From contig RPFO01000079.1 in assembly GCA_009746045.1 (NCBI GenBank), forward strand, positions 5,261,468-5,325,467: a DNA stretch of 64,000 bases, read 5' to 3'. Source of the stretch: Mesostigma viride. Its lineage: Eukaryota > Streptophyta > Mesostigmatophyceae > Mesostigmatales > Mesostigmataceae. Numbering within the stretch: position 1 is the first letter of the stretch; every line of letters begins with the position of its first letter. The notes beneath the pieces were generated by a model. That model had not been told where the DNA came from. It did not search any database and saw nothing but the letters and a program-made list of their open reading frames with translations. This document shows, in pieces, positions 50,449 through 61,500 of the stretch. Position numbers and translations under genes: made by a program.

Positions 50449-50869
50449 GAAAAGCACGCTTTCTTCCAAAAACAGCGTGTCTTTCTGCCGCTGCAGAAAA
50501 CGCTGCAAAGGCGCGCATTATGAAGCTGCGTGAGGCGTTTGTCCACAAGCTCCTGTAATTAGCCGATCCATGTGTGGATCCGCATTTACCTACGTGTCTC
50601 ATAAAGACCTTTGTGAGGTTGCCGGAGTTTCCGGAACCCTTTAAACAAGAGAGAAACAAAAGAAATGGAGCACATATTGCAACACGGGGCAAACCGTGGT
50701 TGCAGTGAAGTTTGAGAGGTCTCCATGGCTTTCCAAGAAGTTTTGAACGTGCCTGCCCGCATTTCAAAGTCGTAGACAACGATTGCTCTTGATGAAATCT
50801 TGCCAGAATTCATTCAATGTATCGCTTCGGGATTTAGTGGAGCCATACACATTTCACCATTTGTTTTTC

Positions 50870-50901
50870 TGTAAATACGAACTTTCGCACTTTTCTTGTA
50901 A
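50870..50901 (+). terminator. Candidate poly(A) signals of the cold-shock gene
   Basis: TGTAA occurs at 50870-50874 and 50897-50901, about 450 bp after the stop and just before an AATAAA-like ATGAATAAAGG. Confidence 0.5.
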
Positions 50902-51206
50902 ATGAATAAAGGTGTGCACTTTTACCAACTACTTTTCAAATGCTGGTGTGGAAGAGAAAATTAGCTCATCAAAGGCATGTTTTTGAACTCTCTCTGAAGG
51001 TTGATGTTGGGAGTTGCTCCATGGTCCCCTGCCATGTACTATTGACATGGGTGGAGGTGTGGGGCTTATGCCTGTCCGTGGTATGGAAAAAGATTCAAAA
51101 CAAGGAACTGACTGGTTTTCTACTTGGCTCGTCGAGTAAACACTTATCGTTTCTCGCATCTAATCAGAAAAGCGTTTTTTTAGGAAAAATATTGTTAACT
51201 ACAGCA

Positions 51207-51390
51207 TAAAAAAAAGTAAATTAGTTTATAAGATGACTCTGTTGGGAGATCATGTAGGTGGCTGGATGGATGGAGGTGGGCGAAGCCGCGAAAACCGAAC
51301 TGAGCTAATCTAGAAAACCCTAACTGTAGAACTACTCTACTCAGCAAAGCGCCCCTTCCTCCTCAGGGGAGGGGGCTTGAGCACAGCACA
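51207..51390 (-). mobile_element. LINE 3' end, subfamily A, strongly 5' truncated
   Basis: On the minus strand it begins in the last codons of ORF2 (near 51375-51345, matching 40845-40890), then a 3'UTR with TTAGGGTTTTCTAGATTAGC, a hairpin with one mismatch (51236-51248) and an A/T tail. Confidence 0.65.
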
Positions 51391-51560
51391 ATAATGACAT
51401 TATCTCATAGCACCCATTTCCTGGCACAGCGGCAGTGGGTCTACTAGTTTGCCGTTATCGCAGGGGTGGAAGCTACATAATTAAATTGATTTCGATGGAT
51501 GGATACACGCAGTCCTACCGGTCTAATCTATCTACAACATCAAGCCAACTCTATATCTAT
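51391..51560 (-). mobile_element. LINE 3'UTR fragments, inverted relative to 41215-41445
   Basis: 51391-51475 is the inverted counterpart of 41370-41445. 51490-51560 holds the subfamily B 3'UTR (TAGATAGATTAGACCGGTAG on the minus strand). Confidence 0.5.
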
Positions 51561-51601
51561 GGTGCCCTCTGGCATGCCCTCGGCTACGATCCATTTTCAG
51601 A

Positions 51602-52204
51602 GTAGGATATGCTGCTCATGTCCGCAATGAGGACCTGTACCAGGGCAGGCCATATATCACCAGCACCATTGAGCAGCGGCGCTTGCAGCTAGTAGGGCAC
51701 CTAGCTCGCACCAACCAGGTAGACACCTCAAGTGCCCCCCCCGCGGGACTGCGACCAGCTCAGCCTGGCCGGCACCTCCTGACGTTGGCCGGGCCCCGTG
51801 ATGTTAGACACCGCAAGGCCCGCACCTTCAAAGAACAGCTAGTAGAGGACATGGGGGGCCTAGGCCTCTCCGTGATTTGGAAGAAGATGATGGACAAGGT
51901 CAAGTGGGCCCAGGTCATAGAGGACAACGAGCCCCCCCCTGTGGGGAAGCGCCCGCGTGTGCAAACCCGCGGGGGGCACGCCAGACAGCTCCCCTACTGA
52001 GGGTAGCGTGATGCCGTTTAGATAGATGTTTGTAGTTAGTGATGCTGTTAGATAGATGTTGTAGGTAGCTGACGTAGATAGATTAGACCGGTGGGACTGT
52101 TTGCACCCATCCATCCATCCATCCATCCATCCATCAGGGTTACTGCTCCGTGACTCCCCAACGGGAGCACGAGTCTAATATATTAATTAATATATTAATT
52201 AATG
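51602..52204 (+). mobile_element. LINE ORF2 C-terminus with full 3' end, subfamily B
   Basis: The frame 51602-52000 reads RVGYAAHVRNEDLYQGRPYI, then RRLQLVGHLARTNQVDTS and LGLSVIWKKMMDKVKWAQVI, ending at a stop at 52000. This is the post-reverse-transcriptase end of a LINE ORF2 (compare 52418-52800 minus). The 3'UTR has (CATC)n at 52108-52136, outer arm GCTCC/GGAGC with hairpin CTCCC-CAAC-GGGAG (52154-52167), and a TTAATATA-type tail to 52204. Its last ~30 bases equal those of the ORF1-only element at 27007. Confidence 0.75.
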
Positions 52205-54495
52205 GTGCCCTCTACCCTAGGGCCGGGGTCTTGTCTGGCGTGCTTCCCACGTTTGCAAACACGCGGGCGCTTCCCCATGCACGGGAGGGGGTTCGTTGTC
52301 CCCTATGACCTGGGCCCACTCGCCCTTGTCCAACATCTTGTTCCAAATCATGGAGAGGCCTAGCCGCCCCATGTCCTCTACTAGATGTTCTTTGAAGGTG
52401 CGCGGGCCTTGCGGCGTCTAACCTGGCCGGGCCCGGCCCACGTGAGGAGGTGCGCTGGCCTGGCTGCATGAGCTGGGCGCAGTCCTGCGGGGGGGGCCAC
52501 GTGAGGTGTCTACCTGGTTAGCGCAAGCTAAGTGCCCTACTAGCTGCAGGCGCCGCTGCTTAATGGTGCTGGTGATATATGGCATGCCGAGGTACAAGTC
52601 CTCACTGCGGACATGTGCAGCGTATCCCACACGGAAAATTGACCGCAGCATGTTGGTGACCGCGCCGTCCAACTTGCTGGCAAGGTCGGCGGTGAGAGTC
52701 CACGTGTCGGCCCCGTACGTAAGAACAGGGAGGACCATGCAGTGCCTGTTTTCTCTACCTTGCCCCTGGAGGGGCTTGCGCACCTGTATTGGCGTAAAGC
52801 GTGCCAGGCGAGGGAGGTAAGGGGGTCCACATCGGCCTCGCAGCTGGGGAGTAAGCTGCCCAGAAACTTGACGCGGTCCCGGTGCTGGACTCGAGAGCCA
52901 TCGAGGAGAAAGAGGTCTGGCGGTGGCTGAGTGAGCCCAACCGCCAGTGCCTCGGTCTTCTTGCTGACCTCGAGCCCCACCACACGGGCCTCTATCTTGC
53001 TGCTGCTGGGCTGGCGTCAGGCCGTCGGCGGCGACCAGGAGGTGTCCACCAGCTTCTTGCGGCGAGACGGAGGAACCGAACTCGGGCTGTGATGTCGCTG
53101 AAGGTGAGGACCACTGGAAGGGGCCCAGGCTTGGCCCGTGGATGCGGGCAGGCGGTAGGCGCCCAGTGCAGTGCCGCACCTGGCAGCTCCATGCACGCCA
53201 AGAGCTGTTTCTTCAGCTCGTCGAGAAGAGAGTCTGGGGTCTCCTCCGGCGGCATGTCAAAGCGCCTGAGGATGACCCGGCAGCGGCGACGGTCGCGGTC
53301 AGCGGCCTCGCGGCGCGTGTCTTAATTCCAGCTCCTGGAGCTTGGTGGTGATGGCGGTCGTGGTAGAGGATGCCTGCATGGCTCTTGAGCAGGTCCGCCC
53401 AGGAGGCGCGAGTCGAGGGGTCATCGCTAGCCCTACCAGCAGGTTGGGCGGCGATGGTACGTGGCCGTTCGCTCGGCGATCTCGGGGACCTGCGTGGCCA
53501 GGGCGTCTACCTTGGTAGCAACTGCCTCAAGTTTCACGGTGCCCTTGGCCGACTCGGCCTTCCACCTGGTGGTCACAGTGGCTGTGGCCTCGGAAACTTT
53601 GGTGGCAATGTGCTCTTGCGTAGCAGTAAACTGAGGCTGGAGCTTATAAGCTAGTGCGACTCTGGCTTCAATGTTGTTGACCTTGGCCGAGAGAGTGTTG
53701 AGTGGGCCGTCAGGCGCGTTCAGGGCGGCGAGCTGCTCAGCCATCGGCGCCAGCTCGGCTCCGCCACTGCAGCTCGGATGGAGTCCGTGCTGGGGATCGA
53801 GGTGCTGCTCTGCGGGGATGCTGCAGCTGCTGTGGCTTCCCGTCTGCGCTCATGCAGGAGGCTCCTGAGGCCAGCGTAGCCAATCTGGGTGATGTCCTGG
53901 GCGTCGCAGCGCAGGTAGAGCTCTGCACATGATGACTGCCTTCAAGTACGCCTCCGGTTCTTGAAGCAGCCATTCCCAGTCGGGCTTGGTATAAACCTTG
54001 TCGCCAGGGGTAGGCAGGAAAAGTTCGTCATGGCGGGCCAGGACTACTTGATAACATCGTCACATTGTTCCTTCGTGAGCGTAAAGATTTCCAATATGTG
54101 CACAAAAATCCCGCTGGCCGGCGCCGAAGCGGCGGACATCCCATTTGAGTACGTACGGGAAGTTCGGGTTTTCTTGGGAATGGGCGACGAATTTGGTGTA
54201 GAGCATTGCGTCGAGGGAGGCAGACCGGAGGGGAGAGCTTCGATCAGCGCGAAAAGGTTGGCGTCCGCAGGAGTTGATGTCGCACGTGCTGCTGGCGACG
54301 AGAATGCCGACGACAGCTGAATTTGCTTGTCAAGGCTGCGTTTTGGTGGCATTTTCAAAATACTGTGTTACAGCCGTAACCGATTATACTAGCGGATGCG
54401 TCTTGAAAAGGCGCATCTGATGCAAGTAGCCTGACTGAATTTGGGGCCCAGACGCAAAAGTTTTGAGCTCCGCCGTCAGCCATGTCCGCTCGTGG
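52205..54495 (-). mobile_element. ORF1/ORF2 LINE with large internal deletion
   Basis: On the minus strand: 5'UTR (GCTGACGGCGGAGCTCA near 54480), ORF1 from ATG 54354 (MPPKRSLDKQIQLSSAFSSP), an ORF1 coiled coil (LSAKVNNIEARVALAYKLQP near 53700), and an RRM-like CRVILRRFDM near 53270 with ADGLTPAQQQQ near 53005. Then, without a break, comes reverse-transcriptase thumb sequence (VVGLEVSKKTEALAVGL near 52980, FLLDG, VKFLGSLLPS), YGADTWTLTADLASKLDGAV near 52700 and the ORF2 C-terminus, ending near 52210. The end of ORF1, the endonuclease and most of the reverse transcriptase are missing. Frameshifts make all parts inactive. It shows that a parent with ORF1 upstream of ORF2 existed. Confidence 0.75.
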
Positions 54496-54719
54496 CTCGT
54501 GGCTCGTGGCTCGTTGCGATCGAAAGTCCCAGCTGACATGGAGAACATCTTGTAAGTATATAATGGAAGTGTGTTTCCACCTATGGGAAGAATTTGCCCG
54601 GAGTGACCGCTAGGGCCGGGCACCCTGTTACCTGGCATGCCCCTTAGGTTTGTTTGTTTAGGCTCTAGACTGCATGATAGAATAGAAGTGCATGGTATAA
54701 GATTGTTGCCCATCCATTA

Positions 54720-55500
54720 ATTCATCCATGTCCGGCCATGCACCAAGATCTGGGCCCCCACTTCCATCTCCGAAATCCGCTCCATCCTCAAGGAGGCCTT
54801 CGACTGCAGCACGTGACACCCCTCGCTGCAGATGTGGCGGCCATAGCCCATAGGCGGCAAGCTGACTGCCGAGCTTCCCCAGTTCCCCTCCTCTCCTGCA
54901 TGCACCACCAACGCCACCTCCAAGCTCCTCGCCTCCGACCGCCACCACCACCGACGCCATCACTGCCCAGCTCCTCGCCATCGACAAGCGCCTCCAGGAC
55001 AATGCCATCAATTGCTATCGAATGCCTGCAAAACACCATAGGCATCACTGCCCAGGCGGTGAAGGACATCGCCGCCAGGCCAGCCCCTGCTGGCCCTGCG
55101 GGCGATGTGCCTCCCACCCGGCAGACCTGGGCAGCCATGCTGATGAACCACACCACCACCGCCACCTCCGGGCCATCGCTGCCCATCTGGATAAAGCAGC
55201 AGACGCTCGACCTTCGCGAGGAGGCCGAGCTCGACAAGCGCAGCCTTAACGTCATCATCAAGCACTTCGACCAGCCGCAGGACGAGACCTCCACTAACCT
55301 TTGCCCAGGCGTTTGAGAACACAGTAGAGGACAGCTCGGATGAGGATTACATCCCCATCTAGTAGTGCTGGTTGGGGAATGATGCAGCCGATATTTGTTT
55401 AAACTTTTGTGTACTTATTTTTTTCTAATGAGATTAGCATAGTACTCCGTGGCCTGCCTTTGCGCATGACACGCAAGTACTTGCTTACTTACTTACTTAG
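54720..55500 (+). mobile_element. Truncated ORF1-like element with ACTT tail
   Basis: It holds the middle of an ORF1 close to the 806-2227 copy: HVTPLAADVAA near 54810, DAITAQLLAIDKRLQDNAI near 54950 and QTLDLREEAELDKRSLNVII near 55200. It then ends early (KHFDQPQDETS, stop near 55316; a shifted frame ends SSDEDYIPI near 55361) with no RRM or C-terminal domain. The 3'UTR ends in tandem ACTT at 55480-55500. At least one frameshift is present near 54850. Confidence 0.6.
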
Positions 55501-55504
55501 AACA

Positions 55505-55650
55505 ACATCCTGCCACCTGGTCATCCCCTTTGTCCTTGAGGAGTTCGGGGCCATGGGCCCATTTGAAGACGGCGGAGTTTTTTCACGAGTGCTGCCAACG
55601 CGGCGGGAAGACCGCCTTGACCTCGAGGGTCAGACTGGGCACCCGTGGTC
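55505..55650 (+). pseudogene. RLE-type LINE ORF2 C-terminus, left half
   Basis: HLVIPFVLEEFGAMGP and REDRLDLEGQT match 30895-31020. The match stops at CCGTGGTCGGC (about 55650), and the next part of the same protein resumes at about 58043, so 2.4 kb was inserted into it. Confidence 0.65.
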
Positions 55651-55682
55651 GGCATTAATTGATTATCTAATTAATTAATTAT

Positions 55683-56035
55683 ACTCGTGCTCCCGTTGGG
55701 GAGTCACGGAGCACCGAAGTGCTTTCAATCCCTGTATGTGCACAACAGGAAGAAAGGGCAGACACCCCCTTTCTCCCTAAGGATGATGGCCTAAGGCATG
55801 CCACAGTAGCAATTATCGGACACGATAAACGATCCGGCAAGGCCTGTGGGTGCAATAAGACCCGCGTGAACACATCAAAACAAGGAGTGTGGGCAAGGAA
55901 GCTAAGCATATTAGCCAGGACGTAGCGTGGCTGGCTGTACAGAGGCTACTGAGCTAAGGCTATGGCTGGTTTACCGTGCGTTAGCGGTGCACGTGACTAG
56001 GTATGGTGGCAATTGGCTAGGCAAACATTCTGCAT
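55683..56035 (-). mobile_element. 5'-truncated ORF1-element 3'UTR, subfamily B
   Basis: On the minus strand it is a diverged copy of the 3'UTR of the next element (GTGACTAGGT..., GGATCGTT, GGGTCTTATTGCACCCACAG), ending in hairpin CTCCC-CAAC-GGGAG (55690-55703) and a TTAA tail near 55655-55682. It served as target for the next insertion: AACATTCTGCAT at 56024-56035 is its 5' edge. Confidence 0.7.
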
Positions 56036-58017
56036 TAATTAATTAATTAATTAATTAAACTCGTGCTCCCGTTGGGGAGTCACGGAGCACCGAAGTGCTT
56101 TTAATCCCTGTGTGTGCACTACAGGAGAAAGGGCAGAGACCCCCAGTCTCCTTCATGCCAAAGGCATGCCCCGCCAGCTGCATTCGGGCGCGCTAGCTAA
56201 ACGGACACGCTAACGATCCGGCAGTCTGTGGGTGCGACAAGACCCATGTGAGCATATCATAGCAAGGAGTGTGGGCAAGTAATCTGAACATAGCCAGGGC
56301 GTAGCATGGCTGTACTAGGACTAGGCTAAAGCTATGGCTGGTTGTGTACCGTGCGTTGGCGGCACGTGACTAGGTGTGTTGGCACAGCTAGGCAACATTC
56401 TAGGCATGGCTGCCTTAGCGGCAGTGACGCCAATGGTTACAAGCTAGGGCTATTGCTATTCTAGCCCGCTGGGGGCGTCCACATCTTGTACGTGGTTGAT
56501 CATCAGGTCCCCGCCCCTCCAGTACACCTTGGGCTTCTGGGGGTCCTGCTTATGGCGGAGGTATTCCGGCCACAGGTCGCGTCGCTGCTGTTGCTGAGCG
56601 GGGGTGAGGTCGTAATCCAGCGTCCAGGTGAGGTCGTGCAACCGCTTGCGACGAGAGAGGAACCGCTTATCCTCAGGGGAGGGGAAGGTGAGTAGGACTG
56701 GTGGGGGAGCCGCCTTGTCCCGTGAGTGGGGAAGGTGGTGGCACCCACGCAGTTCTACCTCACCTACCAGGCCCATGAGGGTAAGAAGCTGGTTCTTGAC
56801 CTCGTCAGCAAGAGAGGTTGACGTCTCACCTGGCTTCTGGGGGAAGCGACGTAGCACCACTCGGCACTCGCGGCGAGCGCGGTCGGTGACCTCCCGTTGC
56901 TGGGCCTGGCGGTGGTCCTCCAGCTCCTGGAGCTTTGTGGCGATGGCGTCGGTGGTGGAGGCGGTCGCTGACCGCAGCAGGTCCGCGTAGGAGAGCGGCG
57001 GGAGGTCGCCAGCATCCTGCCGGGGTGGCTGGGATGCAATGGTGGCCGTCTGCTCCGCTATCTTGGGGACCTGTGTGGCCAGGGCCTCGGTGTGGGCCGG
57101 GTGATGGCCTCAAGCTTCTTCAGGAGCACGCCACACTTGCCCTCCACCTGCGAGAGACAAGTGCAGCATGCGTTTCCGAAGCCTGCGCCGCGGTGTGTAG
57201 CGCCGTGAACTGGGGTTGTAGCTTGTGGACGACCTTGGTTTCCACGTTGGAGACCCGGGCTTCCACCGTGTTGAGCGTAGTGTTCAGCGTGATGTCAGCT
57301 TCTCGGCCAGCGGCCAGGTCACGTGCTCCTCCAGCACTGCGCGGATGTCATCCTTGCAGAGGGAGGGAGCCGATGGGGCAGCCGGCTGTGCGAGGCTGGC
57401 GTTGATCGCTCTGGTGATGTCGCCGACGCAGCGCTGGTAGTGGCTGGTCAAGATAAACAGGCGTTGGCTTGGTTCGTCAAAGGTGTAGAGCCAGGACGTG
57501 TCGCGGTAGTCGATAGCTGCCCCCCCCTTCAGGGTCACGAAGAGCTTCCGTTCCTGTACGAGGAACTCGAGAACCTCGACGCATTCCTGCGGCGACAGTC
57601 TCTGCCACTCGACGATGGAGAACATTCCGTCGCCGGGCAAGTATTGGCTCCATTTGTGGCGATCGTGGCATGGTTTCTTGGGTTCAGGCGAGGCGCTTGG
57701 CGAGGGTTTGGCGGGTAAGCCTGTCGGCTGAACAATGGCGAGGGCGAGAGGGTTGGGCTGGGCGCTGGGAAGCTGTGCCAGCTCCTTTTCCAGCCCTCGT
57801 TTTGCTTTGGTAGTCGTCATAGCTGGTCACGTGCGTAACTTTGGCAATACTGCGTTTCAGCCGTAACCGATTATACTGGCGTGTGCGTCTGAAAAAAGAG
57901 CATCGAATGCAAAATTCCTACAGATAGCCACGCGGCTCCCGCGTTTTTTCCTCTCAGACAACTACCCTAGTTCTTCCACGGCGTTGGATCGCCATTAAAT
58001 TAAATTAATTACATGAT
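56036..58017 (-). mobile_element. Full-length ORF1-only LINE, subfamily B, second copy
   Basis: The 1,982-bp insertion is flanked by 12-bp repeats AACATTCTGCAT (56024-56035 and 58018-58029). From about 57915 to 56036 it parallels 27100-28975 closely: 5'UTR with TTGCATTCGATGC, ORF1, 3'UTR, hairpin (56066-56079) and TTAA tail. The outer ~100 bp of the 5' end is unrelated to the other copy, although total lengths agree, which suggests exchangeable leaders. Confidence 0.82.
56456..57820 (-). pseudogene. LINE ORF1-like protein, frameshifted copy
   Basis: The ATG at 57820 opens 178 codons closely related to the intact 453-residue protein (GLEKELAQLPSAQPNPLALA, WQRLSPQECVEVLEFLVQER). The frame is lost near 57290 by a small deletion, and further indels lie near 57100 and 56670. 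The C-terminal part, 56860-56456, is again readable (VVLRRFPQKPGETSTSLADE, LTPAQQQQRRDLWPEY). High identity outside the indels points to a recent common source. Confidence 0.8.
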
Positions 58018-58042
58018 AACATTCTGCATGCATGATAACATT

Positions 58043-58415
58043 CTGCATGCATGCCCCGACATGGTGCTCGAGTATTGGCGGCAGCGCCCTAGCTGTACCC
58101 TCGCCCTTACTCGCACGGTGGCTGATGTGTTATTCCACCGCGTCCGGGCCGACTTTATCGCGGCGTACCCAGGCATGCAGTGTAGGTCCACTCCCCCAGC
58201 CTGGCCGTGGGCTGGCAGAGGTGTTGCTGCGTGTCGTACTTTAATTTGTGTTGTAGTCAGTTGTACCTTGTGCTGCCAGGCTTGATCCTTGCATGCCCGT
58301 GTCAGATTCTTATAATTGTCTTCAGCTAGGGTTCTTCTTTCGGGGCTAAATTTCCTTATGTTGCATGCCACTCTCAGCTCCGTAATTTTTCATTCTCAAC
58401 ATGAATATATATGAA
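58043..58415 (+). pseudogene. RLE-type LINE ORF2 C-terminus, right half with 3'UTR
   Basis: LEYWRQRPSCTLALTRTVAD and VLFHRVRADFIAAYPG continue the protein broken at 55650. The 3'UTR (CAGTTGTACCTTGTGCTGCC, ending CATTCTCAACATGAATATAT) matches 31150-31370. Two copies of CATGATAACATTCTGCATG stand just before it. Confidence 0.65.
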
Positions 58416-58570
58416 TTTATATAGTTAATTTGTTTTAACTATTGTGGGCAACATGTTCGGTGCCCCCCTGTGGAAACATCAAAGCGACTCAACACATCCA
58501 TACTACAAGCTGAAAGCTGATTGGCGTTCTGAGACAATCCAAAGCCCATAAAATGCCAACCCGAGGTACC

Positions 58571-61500
58571 CTATTTCTTCATCTTGTACATCCCATCGAG
58601 AAACTCGAGCCTGTCCTCGGCCACCAGGTGTCCCAGGAATGTGGCCAGCTGCTGCATGGTGCGGTCGTACGGCGGGTCTGCCACGAATATCTTAAGCATG
58701 TTGTGGATACGGTCCAGCGGCAACGCCTCAAAGTTTGTCAGCATGCCCATCACAAACTGCTCATACACTGCCATCTCTGCCTGCAGTTTGCGGTCGGCAC
58801 CGCTAACCTCATCCCCTTCCTCGTCATGCTGCCAGGTGGTGCCGGCCCCCGCCATGCGTGCCGCCCCCGCATGCTCCATGTCCACCAGCTCGTACACAAT
58901 GCCCGTGTTACTGGCACCCGTAGAACCCCTCTGCTCCTGCAGAACACCATAGTTGACCCACAGCGCGGCGCGCCGCTGGACTGCTCCCGTGGTCATGCCC
59001 AGCTTGGCCGCCAGCTCATAAAGCCTCCAACTCTGTCGCCCGTCAACCTCCCCCGCCCCCTCGGTCTCAAAGCACAAGATGATGGCCGCGTGTGCGGGCG
59101 AGACCGTGTACTCCTGGCTGAGTCCTCCCGGCCCAAAGTCCAGCTGCAACCTCACAGTGCCCAGTGATGGCTTCCAGCCCAGCTTGCGCGGCGCCTTGAG
59201 CGCGTGGTACTGAGCGCCGTAACCAGCCAGCAGCCGGTCCACCCGCCGCGGCAGCTGCAGATCCTCGGTCGGTAACGTCGGCCAGAACAAGGCCGAGACG
59301 ATTGTGGCGTCCAGCACATCCTCATCCGCCTCTGCATCCCCTGCGTCACCCTGCTCCCCCCCGGCCACTCGCCCCCTGGCCTCGCGAGCACGCCTCTGAG
59401 CCACACGCACGTTGGCCGCGACACGCTTGGAGTCGGCCATGTCCTTTAGGATTACCTCGGCGCCTGCCAGAGAGGCCTCCCCAAAGCGCAGCTTGAGAAG
59501 CTCGACTGTGCGCACCTCGCGGTCGGTGTCGTAGCTGCCGCAGCGCGAGAGCAGGCGCTCCGCTAGCATCTGCAACGGGGAGGGGGGGGCAAGGGGGGGG
59601 GGTTGGGGATCAGGGGTGGGAATGGGGTTTGGGATTATGGGTGGGTGGGAGGGGTTACGAGCATGGGTGGGTGGGAGGGGTTACGAGCATGGGTGGGTGG
59701 GAGGGGTTACGAGCATGGGTGGGTGGGAGGGGTTACGAGAATGGGTGGGTGGGAGGGGTTACGAGAATGGGTGGGTGGGAGGGGTTACGAGAATGGGTGG
59801 GTGGGAGGGGTTACGAGAATGGGTGGGTGGGAGGGGTTACGAGAATGGGTGGGTGGGAGGGGTTACGAGAATGGGTGGATGGGAGGGGTTACGAGAATGG
59901 GTGGGTGGGAGGGGTTACGAGAATGGGTGGATGGGAGGGGATACGAGAATGGGTGGGTGGGAGGGGTTACGAGAATGGGTGGGTGGGAGGGGTTACAAGA
60001 ATGGGTGGATGGGAGGGGTTACGAGAATGGGTGGGTGGGAGGGGTTACGAGAATGGGTGGGTGGGAGGGGTTACGAGAATGGGTGGGTGGGAGGGGTTAC
60101 GAGAATGGGTGGGTGGGAGGGGTTACGAGAATGGGTGGATGGGAGGGGTTACGAGAATGGGTGGATGGGAGGGGTTACGAGAATGGGTGGGTGGGAGGGG
60201 TTACGAGAATGGGTGGGTGGGAGGGGTTACGAGAATGGGTGGATGGGAGGGGTTAAGAGAATGGGTGGATGGGAGGGGTTACGAGAATGGGTGGGTGGGA
60301 GGGGTTACGAGAATGGGTGGGTGGGAGGGGTTACGAGAATGGGTGGATGGGGAGGGGTTCCGAGAATGGGTGGGTGGGAGGGGTTAAGAGAATGGGTGGG
60401 TGGGAGGGGTTACGAGAATGGGTGGGTGGGAGGGGTTACGAGAATGGGTGGGTGGGAGGGGTTACGAGAATGGGTGGGTGGGAGGGGTTACGAGAATGGG
60501 TGGGTGGGGAAGGGTTACGAGAATGGGTGGATGGGAGGGGTTACGAGAATGGGTGGGTGGGAGGGGTTACGAGAATGGGTGGGTGGGAGGGGTTAAGAGA
60601 ATGGGTGGGTGGGAGGGGTTACGAGAATGGGTGGGTGGGGAGGGGTTACGAGAATGGGTGGATGGGAGGGGTTACGAGAATGGGTGGGTGGGGAGGGGTT
60701 ACGAGAATGGGTGGGTGGGGAGGGGTTACGAGAATGGGTGGGTGGGAGGGGTTACGAGAATGGGTGGGTGGGGAGGGGTTACGAGAATGGGTGGGTGGGG
60801 AGGGGTTACGAGAATGGGTGGGTGGGGAGGGGTTACGAGAATGGGTGGGTGGGAGGGGTTACGAGAATGGGTGGGTGGGGAGGGGTTACGAGAATGGGTG
60901 GGTGGGAGGGGTTACGAGAATGGGTGGGTGGGAGGGGTTACGAGAATGGGTGGGTGGGGAGGGGTTACGAGAATGGGTGGGTGGGAGGGGTTACGAGAAT
61001 GGGTGGGTGGGGAGGGGTTACGAGAATGGGTGGGTGGGGAGGGGTTACGAGAATGGGTGGGTGGGAGGGGTTACGAGAATGGGTGGATGGGAGGGGTTAC
61101 GAGAATGGGTGGGTGGGAGGGGTTACGAGAATGGGTGGGTGGGGAGGGGTTACGAGAATGGGTGGGTGGGAGGGGTTACGAGAATGGGTGGGTGGGGAGG
61201 GGTTACGAGAATGGGTGGGTGGGAGGGGTTACGAGAATGGGTGGATGGGAGGGGTTACGAGAATGGGTGGGTGGGGAGGGGTTACGAGAATGGGTGGGTG
61301 GGGAGGGGTTACGAGAATGGGTGGGTGGGAGGGGTTACGAGAATGGGTGGGTGGGGAGGGGTTACGAGAATGGGTGGATGGGAGGGGTTACGAGAATGGG
61401 TGGGTGGGAGGGGTTACGAGAATGGGTGGATGGGAGGGGTTACGAGAATGGGTGGGTGGGAGGGGTTACGAGAATGGGTGGATGGGAGGGGTTACGAGAA

